A stretch of 64,000 nucleotides of DNA, from the NCBI RefSeq assembly GCF_038024065.1, contig NZ_CP150667.1, positions 930,001 through 994,000 of the forward strand, written 5' to 3'. Below, in pieces: positions 17,201 through 25,186 of this stretch; position 1 is the first letter of the stretch; each line of letters opens with the position of its first letter. The notes beneath the pieces were generated by a model, which saw only the letters and a program-made list of their open reading frames with translations, ran no database searches and was not told the origin of the DNA. The DNA is from Polaribacter sejongensis. GTDB taxonomy: Bacteria > Bacteroidota > Bacteroidia > Flavobacteriales > Flavobacteriaceae. Both the position numbers and the translations under genes were made by a program.

Positions 17201-20200
17201 GTTTGTAAAATCTACATTGGCAGTCCCTGAATTACCTCCAATTTCTGCATCGTCCTGATAAATACTAATTTCGCCTGTACTGTTTTTGTGCGTAAATGTA
17301 TAATGATGATACAATCCATCATTAGCAATACCTGCTTGAGCAGTAATACCTCCTAATGAAAAGATAATTTCGTCATTGTTTAAACTAATAGTTAAACCTC
17401 CATCTTGTTTTATAATATCAGCAGTTCCAGAAACTGTACTGTTATTCATCCAAAACTCCAAGGTTAAATCTCCTGAAGTAATTTTTGGTTTATTTATTAC
17501 AGCAGTATTTTCTGTACCTTCAAAATGTAGCGATACACTATGATTGATTGGCAACTGATTTGTTTGTCCTTTTATCTCAAGGTTACTTACTGCTGAATTA
17601 TAAAATATGTTTTCATTAAAACTAACTCTTAAATCTTCGCCTACTCCCAAAATTCCATCTATAGGTAATGGTGTTCCAAATTTTTGAGGTGCGTGCAAAT
17701 CAACTCTACCTGTAATAACCTCTGAAATATATTCAGTATCATTGGTACAAGTACTTCTGGCTCTAATTTCATAGTTTCCATCCTGAATTTGCAATTCAAC
17801 AATATCTAAAGCATACGACAACTCTGGACTATCAATTAACGAAATTTCAGATTCAGCATTTAAAACAGCCGCATCATAAAATTCTTCGTTTCCATAATAA
17901 GTATGTAACCGTACCCAATTAGGTGATGTTGCCAAACGGTATTCTAAATCTATTTTCTGAAAACTCTCAAAAGCGGTATTAAAACCTGTCATATTTACCA
18001 TTAATGGTTTTGTTGAACCATCTAGGTTATATGCTTCTTCTATATTGTACGTCCAATTATTTAATGGTGCACTTACAGTAACCTCAGAACACGATGGAAT
18101 AAAATGGGCAGAAACCTCAACCTCTGAATACACATTTACTGGATCACAACTTGATGCCATATACACTACAATATTCTCATAATCATAAACATCAGATATT
18201 GACTTACCTAACGTTAATGTATAATAAACAGGCTCACCATTCGGCACATATACACTTTGTCCATTTGCTGGAATATTTATTAAGGCATTATTTGGGTTTG
18301 AAGTATTATCTACTACCAAATCAAAATAATTGTAATTAGGATTGGTACTAACTATATCACTTAAGTTTTCTAATTTTAAGGTAAACTCCGCATTGCTACC
18401 TTCAGGAATATTACTTAAATCACTAGGCCCTTCAATAGTTAATTGTATGTTTTCAACTCTTTGGGTTGCAAAACTTAATTGTGCTTTTTCCACATCTGGA
18501 CAACAATCTACATCTTTAGAAAAATTCAACTCTAGCAATTCTTTTTCAGCGATTAAAGCTGTTCTTTCCCACCCTAAAATAATACTATTTAATAAGAGAT
18601 ATGCCTCGTTAAGTTCTATTGCATTGGCATTTATTCTACTTTCCACATCAAAATAAGCATTAAAGAAAGCCACAAATTTATCTTCTGTAAAAAAAACAGA
18701 TTCTTCCGGGCCTTCATACGGACAAGAAGTTCTACCTCCTTGCGTTATAAAAACTGGACCATTTCCATCAAAAGTATTTACAACATCAATACTTAATAAG
18801 TTGGCTGGATCATTATCTTTTAAAGTATAACTAATATTCGTAGTAGTTTGCTCCTCTTCAGATAAATTTGTTTCGATATCTTGTTGAAAGATAGCTGTAG
18901 TGGTAGACACTAACCCCAGTCCATTTATATTTCCTCCTAAAATTAATTTAAGTTCTTCATTAATTGTTAATTGATATTCTGTTGCTGTTTTTGAAATAAT
19001 ACTCGTCTCAACACTTCTGGTAAATTCACCTACACCAGCATCAAACGAAATATTATCATCAAAATTATTATTTAGCAGCTCTGTTATTTTATTAGATTCA
19101 TTTAGCTTGTTTCTTAATAGCAATTCACCCACCGGATCATTGCTATTGTTAATAGCTGTTGTAATTTCAGAATTAAAATTAGAAATAACATTAGTTAAAG
19201 TAGTTTTATATTTTGCTCGTTCATTTTTAGCTAAAAACTTACTTTTTTCATTATCTAAAATCACTTTTTTCCACAATCTAATTTGCTCCTTATATGCTTC
19301 AACAGTTAAAGTACCATCAACATTCTCTGTTAACAACCCATTTTCAATATTAGAAATAAATAATTCATACTCTGGTATTAAGGTTGTTAAAATATGCTTT
19401 TGAGAAAAAGTGAAAAAGGTTTCAGAAGGTTCTTCTACAAAATACACTGCTTTTTGTTTGCTCACAAAAATACTTTCCCCAAGTGTATTCACCAATTCAA
19501 AAGAATTAGAATTTCCTATTGGGGCAGTTGATGCCTGTATATCATCAAACGAACCATACAGTTGATTTTTAGAGTTACCAATATATAAATCTCCTTCTGA
19601 CCCAACATAATCTGTTTCGCTGCTTGTAGAGATGGTTTGATTAAACGTATAGGTTTTTGTTAAACTACTCCCATCTTTAGATGAATTAGAAATTCCAATT
19701 GTTCCGTCAATAGTATTTTCATTTTCAACCTTAATTACTGGACCTGCCAATCCTCCTCCTGCTTCAAAAACAACACCTAACAGCGCTTTTACATTAACAC
19801 TACCACCTTCATTATGGGTAAATGAACTTTCTGTAGTAAATGTAATACTTGTTCCTTTTTCAATAGAAGAAAAACTACCTGACCCAGGTGGATCTCTTAG
19901 AATAATGTCTGGTATATCTGGTGCGGCTGTTACAAATGTTTGTGTACCATCTGATTGCCCTCCTAAAATAATTCCAGTATCCTTATAATTTTCAACATTA
20001 TAATCTGTACCATTTATTCTATATTTTAAGGTACTTATTAATGTAAATGGAGTAAATATAGCTGGAATACCACCTTTAAATGAATATGTTAAAACACTTC
20101 CATCTTCAGGATTTACCTCAATAGTTTCAGAATCTTTTAAGGCTAAATTATTATTTGCGAGTAATTCACCATCAATTACGGGTACCAAATCTTCAACTTC

Positions 20201-22993
20201 ACCATCATCATAATTTGTGTAGCGCTCAAACCTGTTTAAAACAACTTTATATGGAGCAAATTGAGAATATACTGGGTATTCAAAACCTTCAGTATTTATA
20301 TCAATTCCATCTATATTTACACTTACATCAGATGTTTGTTCAATAACCTTTAAAACAGGTGTAGAACGATATGTGAAACTTTTCACATAATGATAAGATT
20401 TCCCTTCTCCAATTAAAATACTTCCATCTTCAAACTCAAATTCAGGAATAATTGAATCCACTGCTTTTGAAACATTCACAATTTCGGTTGTACCAGGTTC
20501 TAATATTGAAATTGGAGTAGCAACTGCACTTGGAATACTTATATTATTAGCCAGTAACTCATAATTTAAAGGTAACAACGAAACTCTATATTCACCAGAT
20601 TCACTATTTGTTTTAAAATTAAACCTAGTGTAATCTGTAACCGCTGAACCTCCTGGTTTATAACCTAATGTAATATCTGCTACACCAATATTGTTTTTTG
20701 AGCTAATGGTTACTGTGGTTGCATCTCCATTTGTATCTGTTATCGATTTTTCAAACAGTCCATCTTCACCAAAACCAATTACTTTTTCTGCCTGAACGGG
20801 CCCTCCAACAACTCTACCTACAAGCGTAACTTTTGTTTCATCAATAAAAACTACTTGTTCATTAGCGTCTTCAAAAAACTCTTTAAACGTTCCTGTTAAT
20901 GCTGGAAACCTACTATTATATGTAAATACATGCCCTGGTTTTTCTAACGTAATATAATGGTTTCCTATAGGAACACTTACTTCAAAATTACCTTCTACAT
21001 CAGAAACCACCGGAATGTTATTTTCATCTAGCACAATGTTTCCATCTACATAAACATTTACACCTTCTGAGAAAACTTTGGCATAGCGTTCTAAATAATC
21101 GTCTGTATCATCATTTGGAGTATCATTGTTATTATACCAATAATCTCCCTTTGAAAATTTCTCTCCATTTTTTTCGTAATAATTGTAGCCTTCATCTAAA
21201 ATACCTGGTCCAGAAACATATTCATCACCATCCGTTAAATTATTAAAAACAGGCGTTGAAGAAGTACCACTATTTACCTCTACAAAAGATTTAAAAACAT
21301 CTCTTGAATCAAATAATACTTTCCCTTTAAAACTAAATGAAGAAATATCTATAAAATCAATTTTATTTACAACTTCAGAACCTTGACCTAGAAATACCAA
21401 TTGCTGGTTTGGTTCAAATTGATGTACACCATACAGTGGTGTTATGTTAAATGATTCTCCAGTCCCTGAATATGGAATGGCAGTTATTTCATAATTACCG
21501 TTAATATTGGTAACCCCCAAAACACCTAATTGATCCGCTGTTGGAAAATTACCTGTTCCAATTCCCCATAAAACTTTATCAGCAACAGGAGTTGTTGCTT
21601 CCCATAACATCCCATGATTTTTATTGTAGTTAAATCCGTTTCTAGATAAATCATAGGCATAAGAACCTACTTTTTCATTGGCGCTTAAATAAGAAACCAG
21701 TCTAGCATCATTTCCACTAATATAACGTGTATAATCTGTTCTAATAGTTGTTGCTGAAAGTATATCATTCCAAATTCTTATTTCATCAATAAAACTTCCT
21801 TTACCACCACCAACATAAAGGTCATCCCATGCTGTAGGGTTACCTCCTATACTTAGTGTATTTGTTTGTGTTGGAATGGATACATTAAAATAAGGTGCTG
21901 TATAATTAGGGTCTACATCCACTAATTTATCATGAACATCTACTTTATAAGCTTCATTTATCTCTCTTCCATTTATATATAATAATGGTACATTTCCATT
22001 ACTCATTACAACTGAAAAATGAACAAATTGGTCATTAAAATCCGTTACAGAAATTAAAATATCATCTCCTCTAGAATTTAATTTTCCTGAAGGAAGATAA
22101 TTGTGTAATTTATATTCACTACCTCCAATAGTAACAACTAAAACTTTTGAAGTCGCTAATAAATTTACAGTAACATCAATAGTATTGGTATCTAAATTTG
22201 AAAGTGAAAATAAATTAATAGGCTGGCCTGAATCATTTGTATAACTAGTTTCTGGCTTTACCCAAGCTTGTAATGTTCCAGCATCAGTAATTGGATTTGT
22301 TATATTTTCAATTTTAATAGTGCTGGTTGCTGGAACTACTAATGAACTTCCTGAAGCTACACTACTACCATCTGAACTTGCAACTACTATTACATCTTTA
22401 ACTGGGTTTCCTCCTTTGTAACTTATATTTCCTGTTACAACAGCCGTTGGGTTTCTATATCCAATACCTGTAATATAAGTACTATACAAGCTTTCTATTT
22501 CGCTAACACCTTCTGCAACAACTTTATATTGATACAAAACACCACCTTCAGTATATTCATCTTCATAAGATGTTTCACTTTTAGAAACACTTGCAACAAA
22601 ATCATATAAATGATCCTGATCTTCCTGTGCAGATGCGTATGCTTTATACTCTCTTTTGTATATTTTAACACTATTTATAATATTAAAATTTGATCTTAAA
22701 TCCCAATTTATTAAAATTTTATCTCCAAAATATCCCTTTGAAACATCAAAAGATTCCTCTGCAAAAGTTTTATATAAATAAAGTACTCCCCAAGGAAACC
22801 GAATATCTGTTGGGTTTGTTGTACGTTCTACGCTATTTAAATTTTGACCAAGATAAGGTACCCCTACCTGTATATTATATCCTTTATTTTGAATAGCTTG
22901 TGAAACAGGCGTAATCTTAGCTCCTTCATCATTTTGCGCCCAAAGCCCTGTTACCAGAAACCATAGGCCTAACGTTATAATTATTTTTTTCAT
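14246..22993 (-). CDS. Giant T9SS-secreted LamG-domain surface protein
   Basis: A 2915-residue protein with a signal peptide ('GLWFLVTGLWAQ'). Segments in order: an FN3-like part (about 75-170); a carboxypeptidase-regulatory-like strand set (about 185) leading into a first LamG/ConA-like domain (about 215-425); long beta-rich regions; a helical, coiled-coil-prone segment (about 1200-1280); two further LamG domains (about 1780-1960, 'GLYHHYTFTH', and 1990-2200, 'NNWHHITLLFNR'); the domain shared with the next gene (about 2420-2530); and a final type A sorting domain (about 2830-2915, 'AVFPNPFLNDLTI', 'GTYLLHVNMKEKK'). It should pass the outer membrane by type IX secretion and be surface-bound or released. 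Adhesion or glycan binding is likely from the LamG domains; the ligand is unknown. Confidence 0.9.
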   Translation of the reverse strand: MKKIIITLGLWFLVTGLWAQNDEGAKITPVSQAIQNKGYNIQVGVPYLGQNLNSVERTTNPTDIRFPWGVLYLYKTFAEESFDVSKGYFGDKILINWDLRSNFNIINSVKIYKREYKAYASAQEDQDHLYDFVASVSKSETSYEDEYTEGGVLYQYKVVAEGVSEIESLYSTYITGIGYRNPTAVVTGNISYKGGNPVKDVIVVASSDGSSVASGSSLVVPATSTIKIENITNPITDAGTLQAWVKPETSYTNDSGQPINLFSLSNLDTNTIDVTVNLLATSKVLVVTIGGSEYKLHNYLPSGKLNSRGDDILISVTDFNDQFVHFSVVMSNGNVPLLYINGREINEAYKVDVHDKLVDVDPNYTAPYFNVSIPTQTNTLSIGGNPTAWDDLYVGGGKGSFIDEIRIWNDILSATTIRTDYTRYISGNDARLVSYLSANEKVGSYAYDLSRNGFNYNKNHGMLWEATTPVADKVLWGIGTGNFPTADQLGVLGVTNINGNYEITAIPYSGTGESFNITPLYGVHQFEPNQQLVFLGQGSEVVNKIDFIDISSFSFKGKVLFDSRDVFKSFVEVNSGTSSTPVFNNLTDGDEYVSGPGILDEGYNYYEKNGEKFSKGDYWYNNNDTPNDDTDDYLERYAKVFSEGVNVYVDGNIVLDENNIPVVSDVEGNFEVSVPIGNHYITLEKPGHVFTYNSRFPALTGTFKEFFEDANEQVVFIDETKVTLVGRVVGGPVQAEKVIGFGEDGLFEKSITDTNGDATTVTISSKNNIGVADITLGYKPGGSAVTDYTRFNFKTNSESGEYRVSLLPLNYELLANNISIPSAVATPISILEPGTTEIVNVSKAVDSIIPEFEFEDGSILIGEGKSYHYVKSFTYRSTPVLKVIEQTSDVSVNIDGIDINTEGFEYPVYSQFAPYKVVLNRFERYTNYDDGEVEDLVPVIDGELLANNNLALKDSETIEVNPEDGSVLTYSFKGGIPAIFTPFTLISTLKYRINGTDYNVENYKDTGIILGGQSDGTQTFVTAAPDIPDIILRDPPGSGSFSSIEKGTSITFTTESSFTHNEGGSVNVKALLGVVFEAGGGLAGPVIKVENENTIDGTIGISNSSKDGSSLTKTYTFNQTISTSSETDYVGSEGDLYIGNSKNQLYGSFDDIQASTAPIGNSNSFELVNTLGESIFVSKQKAVYFVEEPSETFFTFSQKHILTTLIPEYELFISNIENGLLTENVDGTLTVEAYKEQIRLWKKVILDNEKSKFLAKNERAKYKTTLTNVISNFNSEITTAINNSNDPVGELLLRNKLNESNKITELLNNNFDDNISFDAGVGEFTRSVETSIISKTATEYQLTINEELKLILGGNINGLGLVSTTTAIFQQDIETNLSEEEQTTTNISYTLKDNDPANLLSIDVVNTFDGNGPVFITQGGRTSCPYEGPEESVFFTEDKFVAFFNAYFDVESRINANAIELNEAYLLLNSIILGWERTALIAEKELLELNFSKDVDCCPDVEKAQLSFATQRVENIQLTIEGPSDLSNIPEGSNAEFTLKLENLSDIVSTNPNYNYFDLVVDNTSNPNNALINIPANGQSVYVPNGEPVYYTLTLGKSISDVYDYENIVVYMASSCDPVNVYSEVEVSAHFIPSCSEVTVSAPLNNWTYNIEEAYNLDGSTKPLMVNMTGFNTAFESFQKIDLEYRLATSPNWVRLHTYYGNEEFYDAAVLNAESEISLIDSPELSYALDIVELQIQDGNYEIRARSTCTNDTEYISEVITGRVDLHAPQKFGTPLPIDGILGVGEDLRVSFNENIFYNSAVSNLEIKGQTNQLPINHSVSLHFEGTENTAVINKPKITSGDLTLEFWMNNSTVSGTADIIKQDGGLTISLNNDEIIFSLGGITAQAGIANDGLYHHYTFTHKNSTGEISIYQDDAEIGGNSGTANVDFTNNNSLIIGGNTFIGNIHELRLWNKTITLENAYAKMYDKLIGNEASLIGYWPMDDGRGALAKDLARFKHAIVNADWDIKPKGTSYEFKGGQYLALDNVDFVQLTNEMDATISFWVKTANGQKATLFSNGKGDGSDIVQTNGRANKWAINMTNSGVLTFESEGNSYTLTNNSVADNNWHHITLLFNRNGSLRTYVDAVPVTSNLMTDIGGFSGNKIWLGARGVADLAGNETTDNTFTGKIDEFRLWNTLRNVEQISRDRFNEVNVESIGLVLYARMNTPDPENGNGPRYYHAYSNQSVISNNAILSSGEVTYSDDVPAIKPERELIKFQVNHVINEDEMILEPVVTDWASLEGQIVDITVHRMFDDANNMQQSPITWTAYVKRNEVSWFADGYNEVVAIEKNSGEEKSFEITLINKGGKGQPYNITNIPSWLKLSKSSGTLQPDSKIIIIATIDKELTPGEYLENLYLQTDFGFDEKMQIDLRVLAEEPNWDTDPNDFNYSLNIVGKVKIDGKLSEDSYDIVGAFIDGEVRGSGTLVYNEAFKEYFVYITVYSNVIYGEAIKFSIWDASQGKIIEAEIDGSSTILFKENEVLGSLSKPLIFENSDILVQQINLNKGWTWVSLNVDDSNFTNLNALTQGLSLETDDRMLSHSPSELETYYKDNSVASNSTWSGSISANGGFSTTKMYKVRFANQQSLNIKGMPVNISNWSFPMKENWNWLPYPFKGNQLTNEALAYFDAVEGDVIKSQNLFAIYDPINGWNGTLNYLVSGAGYMIRSSKNQTFTYPSYLAKSIGNKSVMLSLEAEQPDITATFMKYSENMNAVVRLPEGFDEVLIYDTKGVLRGVSKTQIVQDKELSFITIYGDVEDDLVFYVNSNQDKKITTNTISFKSNNVLGTVKDPIVLELFSDELAVFPNPFLNDLTISVNALTSQKALIQLFNVSGQLVFSQEKQMLLGINRINISPKVALGTYLLHVNMKEKKMIIKIIKK

Positions 22994-23004
22994 AATTATA
23001 ACAG

Positions 23005-23889
23005 TTATAATTTAATAATATAATTTACACCGTAATTTACTGGGCGTGTCTCACTACCTCCAGAGCTTGCTGTTTCACCTGACGTAATCATGTGTTCATG
23101 AGCTCCGCTTGGTTGTAAAGTCCCTGAATTAATTACATCTACTTCATTGGAACTAGTGTCTTGACCTCCAGATGTTTCAAAACCAGTAACTTTTAAAATT
23201 CTATCATAATCACCATTTGTATGATTATGATCACCTTCTGTATCTGTTTCAAGATCTCCTGGTCCATGCTTATGTGCTTTATTTTCATCTCCTTGTGTAT
23301 CCATTAAATTAGGACCATCATGATTATTTACTGGGCTTTCACCTGTTCCTCTTAAAAACATACCTTGTAAATCTGGCACATTATTACCACCTAACAAAGC
23401 TATTAAATCACCAGAACCATTAACAGTTGTTAAGGACTGTCCATTACACAATACCCACCCTGAAGGAGCAGTTGTACCAATATAAGGCATTATAGAACCT
23501 GTTGGCACTCCATTATTTGCGGAAACGGCATAAGGAACATGTTTAAATGATTCATCTGAAATTAATTGACCTGATGCCTCTATCTTTAAAAAAAGAATAT
23601 GATTCGCAAAACTTGACATTGTAGTAGGATCAACATCTAAAATATAAGAAAAAACACCAAATGCATCTGTTGTAAGTGACTCACTTACACTAAACACAAC
23701 TTCTTCCGCAGGGTTTTTGTAATAAATTTTAAAATTAAATGTAATGGTTTCATTAGCCATTGCTGAATTATTATCATCTCTAGCAATTCCTTGTACAGCA
23801 ATACCTGAAGTTGATGCAGAAGTTTGTGCATAATTAGTTACTGAAATAAGTAACATTAAAATAGATAGAAAAAGTAATTTAGTTTTCAT
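23005..23889 (-). CDS. Secreted protein with a phage-tail-collar-like domain
   Basis: A 294-residue protein with a signal peptide ('ISVTNYAQ'). Residues about 25-120 form a beta domain ('VQGIARDDNNSAMANETI'). Residues about 130-294 are a tail-collar/microcystin-dependent-like module: 'GSIMPYIGTTAPSGWVLCNG', 'VPDLQGMFLRGTG', His-rich 'KAHKHGPG', 'GDHNHTNG' and 'GAHEHM', and the ending 'ETRPVNYGVNYIIKL'. In phage fibres this fold trimerises and binds metal through such His residues. Here it is exported and encoded 11 bp before the giant LamG gene, with no other phage gene present. A trimeric adhesin tip or partner of the giant protein is an inference. Confidence 0.85.
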   Translation of the reverse strand: MKTKLLFLSILMLLISVTNYAQTSASTSGIAVQGIARDDNNSAMANETITFNFKIYYKNPAEEVVFSVSESLTTDAFGVFSYILDVDPTTMSSFANHILFLKIEASGQLISDESFKHVPYAVSANNGVPTGSIMPYIGTTAPSGWVLCNGQSLTTVNGSGDLIALLGGNNVPDLQGMFLRGTGESPVNNHDGPNLMDTQGDENKAHKHGPGDLETDTEGDHNHTNGDYDRILKVTGFETSGGQDTSSNEVDVINSGTLQPSGAHEHMITSGETASSGGSETRPVNYGVNYIIKL

Positions 23890-23965
23890 AAGTAGTAGTA
23901 GTTTTAAGTTTAGTAGTTTTTATTTTTATTGATTATTTAATTTTATTTAAGTACTAGTTTAATAT

Positions 23966-24421
23966 TTAAGTTGTCATGAAAAGTTTAGTATGCGCTTCTT
24001 TAAATTTTTGTACAAGTAAATTCCAAAAATTATTTTTAGGTGTATTTATAAAACCAAATATTTTAAGGAGTATTTTAACATGCATACCGCAATAATAAAT
24101 TTCATTAATTTTTATATACTGTAGCGGACGTAATATTGGCAAACCACTTACTTTTAACACAACAATAAATTGTGTTTTAACTTCTTTACTAGTGGCTGTG
24201 CTTATAATATCGTACGCAGAAAGTAGTGGTAGTTCTGCTTCAATAACAGCAACTTTTGGTTGGTACTGTATTACATACTCCAACGCCTCTATACCAGAAA
24301 CGGTTTGACTTTCAATTAAACAACCTTTTTTAGTTAATTCAATTGACAAGCCAAGTACATAGTTCTTATTACTATGAGCTATAAATAAGGTATGTGAGTG
24401 CTTTCCCTGCATAAGGTGCAA
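23966..24421 (-). CDS. Degenerate receiver-only response regulator (Asp replaced by Glu)
   Basis: A 151-residue protein aligning with the receiver domain of the regulator encoded just upstream. 'PKVAVIEAELPLLSAYDII' corresponds to 'PTLAILDVDMPFLSGFEVV', so the phospho-acceptor Asp is Glu (about residue 61). The acidic pair is replaced by 'AHS', and the conserved Thr and Lys are also missing. There is no DNA-binding domain, and the tail after about residue 115 is unlike a receiver. MHLM gives two possible starts 9 bp apart. It cannot be a normal phosphorylated switch. It may be a constitutively active-like or decoy partner of the kinase or regulator, or a decaying duplicate. Confidence 0.7.
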   Translation of the reverse strand: MHLMQGKHSHTLFIAHSNKNYVLGLSIELTKKGCLIESQTVSGIEALEYVIQYQPKVAVIEAELPLLSAYDIISTATSKEVKTQFIVVLKVSGLPILRPLQYIKINEIYYCGMHVKILLKIFGFINTPKNNFWNLLVQKFKEAHTKLFMTT

Positions 24422-24469
24422 GGTATACAGTTACTTTATTTTAAAAAATAAGTGTTTTTACGTGTTTAT

Positions 24470-24485
24470 TACGTAGCGCTACGTA
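24470..24485. promoter_or_regulatory. Perfect 16-bp palindrome, candidate operator
   Basis: TACGTAGCGCTACGTA is a perfect palindrome 49-64 bp upstream of the degenerate receiver gene and 54 bp past the LuxR-type regulator's stop. Its position fits a binding site for that dimeric regulator controlling the downstream surface genes. It is GC-richer than its surroundings, which argues against chance. Confidence 0.5.
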
Positions 24486-24538
24486 GTGGTAATTTGTTAA
24501 TAAAAACCTGTTTTATGCTAAAAAAGGGCTAAGACAAG

Positions 24539-25186
24539 TTACAAATTTACTATACTAATTTTATTTCTAAAAGCCCAATTGGTTAACGAGTTAGCCTTAT
24601 GCTCTAAATCTAATTTTGAAATGATATTACTTCTATGTTTTTCTATTGTTCTTACAGAAACACATAACATTTCTGCAATAGTATTTGTTGAAGTCTGATT
24701 TGAAATATGTTTTAAAATAACAATTTCTGAAGGTGATAAAAATTGTAAATTTTGAAGTCCATTAGACTCGTTTTCGAAAGTATTTTGTATGGATTCACTG
24801 AAACATTCACCCTTATTAATTACTGCTTTTATACATTTTTCTATTGCTAAAAATGAATCTTCCTTTAATAAATAGCCTTTTATTTGAATTCTTTTTGCTT
24901 GCGCTATATAGCTAACTTCTTTATGAAAGGTTTGAATAATAAATTCTGTTTCAACTTTCTTTCCTTTTGCCATTTCTACTACTTCAAAACCTGATAAGAA
25001 AGGCATATCTACATCTAAGATTGCTAAAGTTGGTTTTAATTTTAAAATTAACTCTAAAGCTTTTAAACCATTTTCTGCTTTACCAACTACATTATAACCA
25101 TTGTTTGTAAGCTCTTCAAAAAGACCTTTTAATAACATCGGATGGTCATCTGCAACAACTATTGATATTTTACTTTTAGTGATCAT
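24539..25186 (-). CDS. LuxR/NarL-type response regulator
   Basis: A 215-residue regulator. The receiver (about 1-125) has the acidic pair in 'VVADDHPML', the phospho-acceptor Asp at about 58 ('AILDVDMPF') and Lys in 'GYLLKED'. The LuxR helix-turn-helix (about 150-210) has 'LSPSEIVILKHISNQTSTN', 'SVRTIEKHRSNIISKL' and 'NSLTNWAF'. Its start overlaps the histidine kinase stop by 4 bp (ATGA), so the two form a coupled two-component pair. The probable target is the downstream surface-protein cluster, with the palindrome at 24470 as a candidate site. Confidence 0.92.
   Translation of the reverse strand: MITKSKISIVVADDHPMLLKGLFEELTNNGYNVVGKAENGLKALELILKLKPTLAILDVDMPFLSGFEVVEMAKGKKVETEFIIQTFHKEVSYIAQAKRIQIKGYLLKEDSFLAIEKCIKAVINKGECFSESIQNTFENESNGLQNLQFLSPSEIVILKHISNQTSTNTIAEMLCVSVRTIEKHRSNIISKLDLEHKANSLTNWAFRNKISIVNL

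Noticed and set aside
23005..23889. Tail-collar protein as evidence for a prophage
   Set aside because: No capsid, terminase, portal, integrase or lysis gene lies nearby, and the protein has a Sec signal peptide, so a phage origin of the locus is not supported.
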